From: SVTX01 sp045660325
Lineage (GTDB): Bacteria > Bacillota > Clostridia > Oscillospirales > CAG-272
Direction of reading: 5' to 3'
Assembly (NCBI GenBank): GCA_045660325.1
Contig: JAZRDO010000003.1
Span: forward strand, 1 to 64,000
Length of the DNA: 64,000 nt
The translations under genes were made by a program, and so were the position numbers. This document shows positions 17,418 through 25,112 of the stretch, piece after piece. Each line of letters begins with the position of its first letter. Position 1 is the first letter of the stretch. The notes under the pieces are model-generated. The model ran no database searches, had not been told where the DNA came from, and worked only from the letters and a program-made list of their open reading frames with translations.

Positions 17418-18521
17418 ATGAGAGTACTTATGACTTGTGGCGGTACTGCCGGACACGTAAATCCTGCGATCGCCATTGCAAATACAATAAAAGAGAGGGA
17501 AGCGAACGCGAATATCGCATTCGTTTGCTCCACGGTTTCAAACGATATCGCGCCCAAGCTTATTGAACGCGCGGGATATGATAAGCCCTACAGAGTGAAT
17601 ATTTGCGGTATGTATCCCTTGTGGAATCCCAAGAATATCAAGACGCTTTACCTTATGGCAAAGTCGCAGGGCGAGGCGAAGAGGATCATTAATGAATTCA
17701 AGCCCGATATTATTATCGGTACGGGCGGATTTGCTTGCTATCCCTTGCTCAATACCGGAGCTAAAATGGGTATTCCCACGATCGTTCACGAATCCAACGC
17801 TTATGCGGGCAAGGCAGTAAAGCAGCTCGCAGCTAAGGTTGACGTTGTGATGACTAACTTTGACGAGATCAAGGATCAGATTTCGCCCAAAGCAAATATT
17901 ATAAAGGTCGGAAATCCCACCATCAAGGACGTTGTGCCCGAGGTTGTTAACCGCGACACCAACGAGGGATATGAGAAGTGCCTTCTTTCCTTCGGCGGCA
18001 GCCGTGGTGCTATGATGCTTAATTACGGTGTTGTAGATATGATTGAGGCTCTTTGCGATAAGCACACGGATACTCTCTTCTATCACGCATCGGGATCGCT
18101 TTACATAGACGAGATGACCGAGATGTTCCGTGCTCGCGGCCTTGACAAGAAGCCCAACGTAAGACTTTGCGAATATATCTATGATATGGATACGAGAATG
18201 AAGAACGCGACCGTCGTTCTCGCGCGCTCGGGCGCTATGACGATCTCCGAGCTTGCGCTTTCTAACAAGGCGGCTATTCTCGTTCCTTCTCCCAACGTAG
18301 CTAATAATCATCAGTACAAGAATGCCAAGGCTCTCTACGATAAGAATGCAGTTCTCTTGGTTGAGGAAAAGAGCTTTTCTTCGGGCGCGCTTACCGATGC
18401 CGCGGATAAGCTTCTCTCCGACGGGGAGCTTCGCAAAACGCTTTCGAAGAACATTAATGAATTCGCAATTGCTGATGCAAATTCCGTAATTTACGAGCAT
18501 ATAAAGAAAATACTTAAGTAA
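17418..18521 (+). CDS. murG: UDP-GlcNAc:lipid I GlcNAc transferase MurG
   Basis: A 367-residue GT-B glycosyltransferase that converts lipid I to lipid II at the inner face of the membrane. The N-terminal glycine-rich motif GGTAGHVNPAIAIA (residues 8-21), GTGGFACYPLL, HESNAYAGKA and the second-domain SFGGSRGA and ARSGAMTISELAL are all present. I place the start at ATG 17418, preceded by AGGTGAT; a GTG three codons upstream is part of that ribosome site. It lies 17 bases after ftsW. Confidence 0.96.
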   Translation: MRVLMTCGGTAGHVNPAIAIANTIKEREANANIAFVCSTVSNDIAPKLIERAGYDKPYRVNICGMYPLWNPKNIKTLYLMAKSQGEAKRIINEFKPDIIIGTGGFACYPLLNTGAKMGIPTIVHESNAYAGKAVKQLAAKVDVVMTNFDEIKDQISPKANIIKVGNPTIKDVVPEVVNRDTNEGYEKCLLSFGGSRGAMMLNYGVVDMIEALCDKHTDTLFYHASGSLYIDEMTEMFRARGLDKKPNVRLCEYIYDMDTRMKNATVVLARSGAMTISELALSNKAAILVPSPNVANNHQYKNAKALYDKNAVLLVEEKSFSSGALTDAADKLLSDGELRKTLSKNINEFAIADANSVIYEHIKKILK

Positions 18522-18535
18522 AAATCAGGTGCATT

Positions 18536-19510
18536 ATGGAAAACAAAACGCCCGAGGAAAAGACAAGGGAAGGCTTAAATAAGCTAAACGAAAAATTGAA
18601 TAAATTTAAGAAAAGCCGAATTGTCAGACGCGTTTTGCTTATCGTAGTCGCGCTGATATTGACTGTAACTGCCTTTATATTTGTCTTGTTCAGTATTAAG
18701 GTGAAGGATATAAACGTTACGGGTGATCTTCGCTTTTTTAATGAAACCCGCGTTGCCGAGGCGAGTGAGATCGAAATAGGGAAGAGCTTCTTTAAAAAGA
18801 CAAGCTTCGGTATTAAGAGAAGCATTCGTAAGAATATTCCCTTAGCCGATGAAATAAAGGTAAGAAAGAATATCTTCACAGGCGCGGTAAATATTGAGGT
18901 CACGTTCTCCCCGTTCGATTATTACGTTGAATATAAGGGCGCGTATTATGCGGTTGATGAAAATCTCCTCGTGCTTGACGTAAGAAAGACCGAGAATGAT
19001 TACGCCTCGCTTGGCGGAAGAAGAGTGGATATCCCGAAGATATGCAAGCCCGTGATAGGCAAGGAGCTTGTTTTTTACGATACTGTCGAGAATCCCGACG
19101 GAGATAAGAATTTTAATAATTCGGATCTTATTGAGCTTCGTGATAAATCGGAATACGATTACGTTTACGATATTTTGAAGGAGCTTAAGCAGAGCGATAA
19201 CTATTCCACGCTTACAAGCATAAATCTTAAAGAAAAATACGATATCTACGGAGTTTACTCCGAGCGCTTCAAGGTTGAGTTCGGCTCTCTTGCAAGCTTT
19301 GATCTCAAGGTACAGATGCTCTCGGGAATTTTAGCGGATACGTCCTGGCAGTATTCCGAGTTTGGCTTAGTCGATCTGACCAATCCCTCTGCCGCGACCG
19401 CAAGAGCGGTGCAGAGCATTGAGGATGAGGACGATGCTACCGAGGATCCCGAAGAGGATCCCGATGTGACGCCCGAGGAGGAGACGACAAGCTCGATCTT
19501 TGGCAACTGA
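18536..19510 (+). CDS. Cell division protein FtsQ/DivIB
   Basis: A 324-residue single-span membrane protein. A charged cytoplasmic start (1-32), a membrane segment (about 34-54, LLIVVALILTVTAFIFVLF) and an extracytoplasmic POTRA domain beginning IKVKDINVTGDLRFF (about 57-130) are followed by a beta domain and an acidic tail rich in Glu, Asp and Thr (290-320). DivIB/FtsQ bridges FtsL and FtsB-type partners in the divisome. Gene position after murG agrees. It is the last gene before the ftsZ promoter. Confidence 0.85.
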   Translation: MENKTPEEKTREGLNKLNEKLNKFKKSRIVRRVLLIVVALILTVTAFIFVLFSIKVKDINVTGDLRFFNETRVAEASEIEIGKSFFKKTSFGIKRSIRKNIPLADEIKVRKNIFTGAVNIEVTFSPFDYYVEYKGAYYAVDENLLVLDVRKTENDYASLGGRRVDIPKICKPVIGKELVFYDTVENPDGDKNFNNSDLIELRDKSEYDYVYDILKELKQSDNYSTLTSINLKEKYDIYGVYSERFKVEFGSLASFDLKVQMLSGILADTSWQYSEFGLVDLTNPSAATARAVQSIEDEDDATEDPEEDPDVTPEEETTSSIFGN

Positions 19511-19563
19511 CACGAAATTCGTTGAATTTAAATGTTAATTTTTCTTTAATTTTGTAAAAACAC

Positions 19564-19592
19564 TTGAAATTTTTATATAAATGTATTATTAT
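19564..19592 (+). promoter_or_regulatory. Promoter of ftsZ
   Basis: TTGAAA (19564-19569), 17 bases, TATTAT (19587-19592). It gives a leader of about 110 bases before the ftsZ ATG, so ftsZ can be expressed separately from the upstream cluster. Confidence 0.7.
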
Positions 19593-19706
19593 ATATAAAG
19601 AAGGTTGTATATTTGCCCATATTGTATGATTTGGGCGATTTATATCACTTCTCGTACCACATTTTGTAAAAACAAAGCAATACATAAATCGGAGGATTTG
19701 TAAAAA

Positions 19707-20807
19707 ATGGGAACATTTGAACATGATGATGTAATGGATATTGGCGCCAATATCAGAGTTATTGGTGTAGGCGGCGGCGGAAACAATGCTGTAAACAGAA
19801 TGATCTCTTCCAATATCAGAGGCGTTGAATTTATCACAGTAAACACAGACCGTTTGGCTCTTAATCGCTCTAACGCTCCTGCACAGCTCGTAATTGGTGA
19901 AAAGCTCACAGGTGGCCGTGGCGCAGGTGCTCGTCCCGAGATCGGTAAGCGCGCTGCTGAAGAGTCTATTGACGAAATCAAGTCCCTTCTCGTTGATACG
20001 GATATGGTATTCGTAACTGCCGGTATGGGCGGCGGTACAGGTACAGGTGCAGCTCCCGTAGTTGCTCGTATCGCAAAGGAAATGGGCATTCTTACTATCG
20101 GTATCGTTACTCGTCCTTTCTCCTTCGAGGGTAAGGTAAGAGCAGGTAATGCTGAGGCAGGTATTGCTGAGCTTGCACAGTTCGTTGACGCTCTCGTTGT
20201 TATCCCCAACGATAAGCTCAAGGAAGTAAGCGACCAGAGAATCACACTTAAGAACGCATTTGAGGTAGCTGACAGTGTTCTTTACACAGGTGTTAAGAGC
20301 ATCTCCGACCTCGTAAACGGTGAATCCTTCATCGGTCTTGACTTTGCTGACGTTTCCACAATCATGAGAGACGCAGGTTATGCTCACATGGGTGTTGGTA
20401 TCGCAACAGGTAAGGACAAGGCAGAACAGGCAGCAAAGATGGCTATCGACAGCCCGCTTCTCGAATCCTCCATCAAGGGCTCTCACGGTATCCTTATCAG
20501 ATTCGTTGTATCTCCTGACGTTGGTCTTGAGGATGCAGAGCTTGCTGCAACACTTATTCAGAACGAAGCTCATCCCGATGCGAATATCATCTGGGGCGTA
20601 GGCTTTGACGATGATCTTGAGGACGAAATGCAGATCACTATCATCGCTACCGGCTTTGATAAGAACACTGACAAGGCTCCCGCAACTCCTGCTCCCGCAA
20701 CAAGAGTTGTTCGCGAGGAACCCAAGAAGCTCGTAGCTGAGGAATATAATCCTTGGGACGATCTCGTTTCTCCTATCAGAACAGGCAAGAGCGCAAGAAG
20801 AAAGTAA
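19707..20807 (+). CDS. ftsZ: Cell division GTPase FtsZ
   Basis: A 366-residue tubulin-like GTPase that forms the Z-ring. The N-terminal IRVIGVGGGGNNAVNRM, the tubulin signature GGGTGTGAAPVVA (about residues 110-122) and the T7-loop GLDFADVSTIMRDAG (about 209-223) are intact. Codon use is strongly biased (AAG, CTC, GGT), as expected for an abundant protein. The C-terminal tail (about residues 318-366) is short and ends WDDLVSPIRTGKSARRK, without the usual conserved tip (a D-[IV]-P-x-FL-R-like peptide) that binds FtsA, SepF and ZapA-type partners. GGAGG lies about nine bases before the ATG. No ftsA gene is linked. Confidence 0.97.
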   Translation: MGTFEHDDVMDIGANIRVIGVGGGGNNAVNRMISSNIRGVEFITVNTDRLALNRSNAPAQLVIGEKLTGGRGAGARPEIGKRAAEESIDEIKSLLVDTDMVFVTAGMGGGTGTGAAPVVARIAKEMGILTIGIVTRPFSFEGKVRAGNAEAGIAELAQFVDALVVIPNDKLKEVSDQRITLKNAFEVADSVLYTGVKSISDLVNGESFIGLDFADVSTIMRDAGYAHMGVGIATGKDKAEQAAKMAIDSPLLESSIKGSHGILIRFVVSPDVGLEDAELAATLIQNEAHPDANIIWGVGFDDDLEDEMQITIIATGFDKNTDKAPATPAPATRVVREEPKKLVAEEYNPWDDLVSPIRTGKSARRK

Positions 20808-20822
20808 TTTTCACAAAATAAA

Positions 20823-20852
20823 AGAAAAAGCGAGTTTTTACTCGCTTTTTCT
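20823..20852 (+). terminator. Terminator of ftsZ
   Basis: AGAAAAAGCGAG / CTCGCTTTTTCT forms a 12-bp perfect stem with a six-base loop, and the T-rich 3' arm continues into TTTTCC. Incomplete termination would carry transcription into sigG. Confidence 0.85.
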
Positions 20853-20879
20853 TTTTCCTTTTTATACCAGAGTTGTGTC

Positions 20880-20910
20880 GTATTAAATAATTGCTCTAAT
20901 GGAAATAATA
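20880..20910 (+). promoter_or_regulatory. Candidate sigma-F promoter of sigG
   Basis: GTATT (20880-20884), 16 bases, GGAAATAATA (20901-20910). The -10 element fits the published Bacillus sigma-F pattern GgnrAnAnTw at every position and the -35 element fits GywTA at four of five. sigG is a known sigma-F target in the forespore. The implied transcript start is near 20917. Confidence 0.6.
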
Positions 20911-20938
20911 ATTAAAACTCTAAAAGGAGCAATTGTTT
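20885..20938 (+). promoter_or_regulatory. Hairpin that sequesters the sigG ribosome-binding site
   Basis: Positions 20885-20897 pair with 20926-20938 as 13 bp with two G-U pairs and a 28-base loop. The 3' arm contains the ribosome site GGAG (20926-20929) and runs to two bases before the ATG at 20940. The 5' arm lies upstream of the start expected from the sigma-F promoter, so only read-through RNA from ftsZ would form this structure. Confidence 0.65.
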
Positions 20939-20939
20939 T

Positions 20940-21716
20940 ATGTCTTTTAATAAGGTTGAAATATGCGGAGTCAATACCGCAAAGCTTAAAATTCTTGATG
21001 ATAACGAGAAAAGAGAGCTTTTGATTAAATCCCACGGCGGTGACAGTGAGGCGAGGCAAAAGCTTATATGCGGAAATTTAAAGCTCGTTTTATCCATAAT
21101 TCAAAGATTTACAGGAAGAATAGATAATCTAGATGATATATTTCAGGTGGGTTGTATCGGTCTTGTAAAGGCGGTGGATAATTTCAATATTGAGCTTGAG
21201 GTCAAATTCTCTACGTACGCGGTTCCTATGATAATAGGAGAGATACGTAGGTATCTTCGAGATAATAATGCTATTCGCGTCAGCCGTTCCGTAAGGGATC
21301 TTGCATATAGAGCCCTTCAGGCGCGCGAGGAGATACAAAACGAGAAGGAGAGGGAGGCAACGGTCGACGAGATAGCCGCAAGGCTTTCGGAAAGCCGCGA
21401 GAATGTGGCAAGAGCAATGGAGGCTATAACCGAGCCTATATCTATCTACGAGCCCGTATACAGTGAAAATGGAGATTCTATTTACGTTATAGATCAGCTT
21501 TGTGACCTTACCGCGACGGATGACGGCTGGCTTGAGAATATCGCACTCCGCGAGGCGATGAAAAAGCTCAATGAAAGGGAACGAAAAATCATAACGATGC
21601 GATATTATAAAAATAAAACCCAGACTGAGATAGCCGACAGTATCGGTATATCTCAGGCCCAGGTTTCACGTCTTGAGCGTATCGCTCTTGAAAAAATTAA
21701 AAAGAATATGTGTTAA
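20940..21716 (+). CDS. sigG: RNA polymerase sporulation sigma factor SigG
   Basis: A 258-residue sigma-70 family factor of the late forespore. The N-terminal NKVEICGVNTAKL (residues 4-16) is the hallmark segment of SigG. Region 2 follows (DDIFQVGCIGLVKAVDNF, near 70-87, and FSTYAVPMIIGEIRRYLRD), then region 3, and a region 4 helix-turn-helix TQTEIADSIGISQAQVSRLE (about 226-245). The usual spoIIGA and sigE genes between ftsZ and sigG are absent here. The stop codon overlaps the 3' end of the convergent radC gene by four bases. Confidence 0.95.
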   Translation: MSFNKVEICGVNTAKLKILDDNEKRELLIKSHGGDSEARQKLICGNLKLVLSIIQRFTGRIDNLDDIFQVGCIGLVKAVDNFNIELEVKFSTYAVPMIIGEIRRYLRDNNAIRVSRSVRDLAYRALQAREEIQNEKEREATVDEIAARLSESRENVARAMEAITEPISIYEPVYSENGDSIYVIDQLCDLTATDDGWLENIALREAMKKLNERERKIITMRYYKNKTQTEIADSIGISQAQVSRLERIALEKIKKNMC

Positions 21717-22456
21717 GTGCTATAAAACTTTGAGAAAAAGCTCTCGTCTATCTTAAGTGATGTAGGCGCGGCGCGCAAATGTCCGTAATGAAGCTGCATC
21801 GTAGGCGAATAGTTACCGGATCCTACTATGATATGCTCAATGAGATGCACACCGATAACCGAGAGCGCGGCATCCACGTTCTTGGTAACCAGCCTGTCGT
21901 CGCTTGACGGAATGGCAAGACCGTTTGGATGATTATGCGCTAAAATAACACAGGATGCATTTTTGCGTAGTGACATTTCAGCGATAGCGCGGCAGTCAAC
22001 GGACGAGGAGTTGACGCTGCCCGTCGATATCACGATGAATTCTATAAGACGCATTGAATTATCAAAGAGCATTGCCGTTACGCGCTCTTCGTTTACACCC
22101 TCGTAGTAATTCATAAGATATTTACCTATCTTTGAGAGGGAATCAAGCTTATTTAAGTCCTTATTGTCCGAAAGACGTACGCGTCTTTGAACGTCGTTTA
22201 GGAGCTTAATGAGTATAGCGGAATGCTCGCCCATGCCCTTGACGTTTTTAACGGAGTCCACGTCAGCTGATAAGACACCCTGCAGACTGCCGAATTCGTC
22301 TATAAGCGCGTGAGCTATATCATTTGTGTTTTTCTGAGGGATAGCATAGAAAAGGAGCAACTCAAGTATTTCGTGATCACTAAGATTTTCAACACCAAAG
22401 TCGAGATATCTGTTTTTAAGTCGTTGTCTGTGTCCGTAATGGGAATGCTTTTCCAT
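21713..22456 (-). CDS. radC: RadC family protein (JAMM/MPN domain)
   Basis: A 247-residue RadC-like protein. The N-terminal helix-hairpin-helix region (about 20-80, ending VKNVKGMGEHSA) is followed by the MPN metalloprotease-like domain (about 115-235) with the complete zinc motif AHNHPNG then SSDD (residues near 183-196). The long-standing link to DNA repair is not firmly proven, and the true substrate is unknown. It is the last gene of the minus-strand operon starting with murE2, 22 bases after ddl. Confidence 0.92.
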   Translation of the reverse strand: MEKHSHYGHRQRLKNRYLDFGVENLSDHEILELLLFYAIPQKNTNDIAHALIDEFGSLQGVLSADVDSVKNVKGMGEHSAILIKLLNDVQRRVRLSDNKDLNKLDSLSKIGKYLMNYYEGVNEERVTAMLFDNSMRLIEFIVISTGSVNSSSVDCRAIAEMSLRKNASCVILAHNHPNGLAIPSSDDRLVTKNVDAALSVIGVHLIEHIIVGSGNYSPTMQLHYGHLRAAPTSLKIDESFFSKFYST

Positions 22457-22478
22457 TTTGGTGATCCTTTATATTGTT

Positions 22479-23501
22479 TTATTTTAATGCAGTTTCAATG
22501 ATTTTTGTACAAAGCTTGCCGTAGGATATGCCAACCGCCGCCGCCATCTGCGGAAGGAGGCTTGTGGGTGTCATACCGGGGAGTGTGTTGGCTTCAAGGC
22601 AGAAGGTGTTTTCATTCTCATCGGCTATAAAGTCGAATCTCGCGTAGCCTGAAAGACGGAGTGTGTCGAATGCGAGGAGTGTCTGCTCGTCGAGTCTTTT
22701 CTTGAGGCTCTCGGAAATCTCCGCGGGGCATATTTCAAGTGTCTTGCCCGCCTGATACTTGTTTTCGTAGTCGTAGAAGCCCTCGGTGGGTATGATCTCA
22801 ATTATGGGAAGCACCTCGCCGTCAAGCACGCCGACCGTAAATTCTCTGCCGATAATTTGTCTTTCAACGAGAATTGAGTCCTCGTATTTCTTTGCGAGCG
22901 CGAGTGCGGTGTCAAGTCCGTCGCGGTCGGAAACGAGAGAAATACCTACGCTCGATCCGCTTGATGTAGGCTTTACAACACAAGGAAATCCGATTTTTTC
23001 AACGATCTCGTCAGTACAGGTGTCCTTGTCACATCTTATCCATTCGGGAGTTACGACGCCGCTGAATTTGAAAAGCTTTTTGGATATATCCTTGTCCATA
23101 GCAAGCAGGCTTCCAACGTATCCCGAGCCGGTATACTTGATACCGAAATTATCAAGCGTTGCCTGAAGCTGACCGTTTTCTCCCATTGAGCCGTGAAGTG
23201 CTAAAAAAACGACGTCAGCCATGCGGCAAATATCAAGAACGTTTTTGCCTATTAAGGCATCCCCGTTTCCGCTTTGCTCCTTTAAGGAATCAAGGTCGGG
23301 AACGGAATTTTCTATTTTATGTATTTTTCTTTTTTCGTCGGTGAACAATTTGTCCTTTTCGTTCGGCTCGTGTCCGAGATAAACGTCACAAAGGCAAACT
23401 CTGTGTCCTTCATCGATCAAGGCGTTTGCGATAAGGCTCGCGCTCGTTAAGGAAACGTCTCTTTCGTGGGAGTAGCCTCCCGCTAAAACCGCTATATTCA
23501 A
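22479..23501 (-). CDS. ddl: D-alanine-D-alanine ligase
   Basis: A 340-residue ATP-grasp ligase that makes the D-Ala-D-Ala dipeptide used by MurF. N-terminal NIAVLAGGYSHERDVSLTSA, HGSMGENGQLQATLD, the ATP-grasp glycine loop KPTSSGSSVGIS and the C-terminal metal-binding EANTLPGMT are present in order. GNAAAGG-type ribosome site is seen upstream (GAAAGGAATT). It belongs to the operon murE2-SDR-prmC-ddl-radC, about 45 bases after prmC. Whether it is a D-Ala-D-Ala or a D-Ala-D-Ser/Lac variant cannot be settled by eye, but nothing resembles a Van cluster. Confidence 0.94.
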   Translation of the reverse strand: MNIAVLAGGYSHERDVSLTSASLIANALIDEGHRVCLCDVYLGHEPNEKDKLFTDEKRKIHKIENSVPDLDSLKEQSGNGDALIGKNVLDICRMADVVFLALHGSMGENGQLQATLDNFGIKYTGSGYVGSLLAMDKDISKKLFKFSGVVTPEWIRCDKDTCTDEIVEKIGFPCVVKPTSSGSSVGISLVSDRDGLDTALALAKKYEDSILVERQIIGREFTVGVLDGEVLPIIEIIPTEGFYDYENKYQAGKTLEICPAEISESLKKRLDEQTLLAFDTLRLSGYARFDFIADENENTFCLEANTLPGMTPTSLLPQMAAAVGISYGKLCTKIIETALK

Positions 23502-23546
23502 AGCTGAAATTCCTTTCGTTTGAGTTTTAGTAAATATTATGCAGAA

Positions 23547-24356
23547 TTAATTGCTTTTATTAGGGGAAACAACCGCGCCACGCGTGTTTCCGCCAAGGTC
23601 GGAGAAGGTTTGGCACGTCATTCCTCGTTCGTTAGCAAGACGAATGATGTCGTCCCCTTGATCGTAGCCGATCTCGAAGATAAAAATACCATCCTCGGTT
23701 AAGCTGCTCTTAAAATTGTCGAGGATAGCGCGGTAAAACACAAGTCCGTCGTCTCCGCCGTCAAGTGCCGCGCGGGGCTCGCAAAGAACGTCGCGTTCAA
23801 GAGTTGGTACTACGTCGGAGCGTATGTACGGAGGATTTGAAATGATCGCGTCGTACTTTTTTTCGCCTAAAAGGGTAGGATCAAGAACGTCGCCGCAAAT
23901 TCCGCAAAAGCGAGCGTCTACTTTGTTGTGGATCGCGTTTTTCTTTGCAATATCAAGGGTCTTTTCGTATAGCTCGTACGCGTCGGCACGAGATGATTTT
24001 AAAGTATTTAAAATTGAGATAGCAATACATCCGCTTCCCGTACAGAGATCGGCAAAATATGCGTTTTTCGGAAGCGATTTGATCGCTTTTTCTACGATCG
24101 CCTCGGTATCCGCGCGGGGAATGAGGCAATTCTCATCAACGAAAAATTCGCAATCCCAGAACCACCATTTACCTAAAATATACTGCAAGGGATAACCCGT
24201 GATGCGCTTTTGAACTGCATCACACAGCTGTGCCGAGTCATAATTCTTGTCCTCGGAGTACACGCCGCACAGCTCTTCGCAAAGAATTCTTGCCTCAAAT
24301 ATGTAATTTTCAATGCCGCCGAGTCGTAGAGTCTCGGCAATTTCCTTGCCTGTCAT
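23547..24356 (-). CDS. prmC: Peptide chain release factor N5-glutamine methyltransferase PrmC
   Basis: A 269-residue methyltransferase that modifies the GGQ glutamine of release factors RF1 and RF2. The N-terminal helical domain (1-80) is followed by the SAM domain with ADLCTGSGCIAIS (about 119-131) and the catalytic signature ISNPPYIRSDV (about 182-192). It lies between the SDR and ddl genes in the minus-strand operon. In many Firmicutes prmC is linked to prfA, which is not seen here. Confidence 0.93.
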   Translation of the reverse strand: MTGKEIAETLRLGGIENYIFEARILCEELCGVYSEDKNYDSAQLCDAVQKRITGYPLQYILGKWWFWDCEFFVDENCLIPRADTEAIVEKAIKSLPKNAYFADLCTGSGCIAISILNTLKSSRADAYELYEKTLDIAKKNAIHNKVDARFCGICGDVLDPTLLGEKKYDAIISNPPYIRSDVVPTLERDVLCEPRAALDGGDDGLVFYRAILDNFKSSLTEDGIFIFEIGYDQGDDIIRLANERGMTCQTFSDLGGNTRGAVVSPNKSN

Positions 24357-24377
24357 AGCGTATCTCCAAAAATTAAA

Positions 24378-25100
24378 TTAAAGTGCAAAGCCGCCGTCAA
24401 CACCGATTATTTGTCCTGTGATAAAGGATGCCGCGTCACTTGAGAGGAAATATACCGCCTCGGCTACCTCCTCCACCTTACCGATTCGGCAAAGGGGAGT
24501 AGAGTCGCAAAGCTCGTCCATAGTTTCCTTTGAATGCTCAGCATTCATATCGGTATCGATCACTCCGGGCTCAATACAGTTTACTCGGATATTTGACGGT
24601 CCGAGCTCCTTGGCGAGTGCCTGAGTAAGACCGCGAAGTCCCGCCTTGGATGCGGAATACGCTACCTCGCAGGATGCACCGCATCTGCCCCAAACGGAGC
24701 CGATATTTATAATTGAGCCGTTATGCTCGGATATCATTGCTTTTGAGCATTCTCTTGAGAGAGAGAATGCGGAGGAAAGATTCGTGTCGATTACGTCTTT
24801 CCATTCGTCGTATGTCGTATCGGTAAAAAGCTTGGTTAATGAAATACCCGCATTATTTACAAGCACGTCAATACCGCCGAGATATGAGATGGCTTCATTT
24901 ACAGCGCGTACTGCCTCGCTATGTACAGAAACGTCCGCTTTTATAGCGTATGCGCCCGTTTTTTTAGAGCATTCCATAGCCGCCTCATCGTCATTGCGAT
25001 AGATAAAAGCTACCTTGTGTCCGCGTGATGCGAAGAGCAGGGCGCAAGCGCGACCGATACCGCGGGAGCCGCCGCTTATTAAAATTCTTTTAGTATTCAT
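24378..25100 (-). CDS. Short-chain dehydrogenase/reductase (FabG-like)
   Basis: A 240-residue classical SDR. The nucleotide motif is ISGGSRGIGRACALLF (TGxxxGxG type, residues 8-23), followed by NNAG (near 85), the Ser-Tyr-Lys active site with YSASKAG (Tyr near 149) and the C-terminal SSDAASFITGQIIGVDGG typical of 3-oxoacyl-ACP reductases. It could serve fatty-acid synthesis or another carbonyl reduction. Its genomic neighbours are peptidoglycan genes rather than fab genes, so the substrate stays open. Confidence 0.85.
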   Translation of the reverse strand: MNTKRILISGGSRGIGRACALLFASRGHKVAFIYRNDDEAAMECSKKTGAYAIKADVSVHSEAVRAVNEAISYLGGIDVLVNNAGISLTKLFTDTTYDEWKDVIDTNLSSAFSLSRECSKAMISEHNGSIINIGSVWGRCGASCEVAYSASKAGLRGLTQALAKELGPSNIRVNCIEPGVIDTDMNAEHSKETMDELCDSTPLCRIGKVEEVAEAVYFLSSDAASFITGQIIGVDGGFAL

Positions 25101-25112
25101 ATATACACCTCT

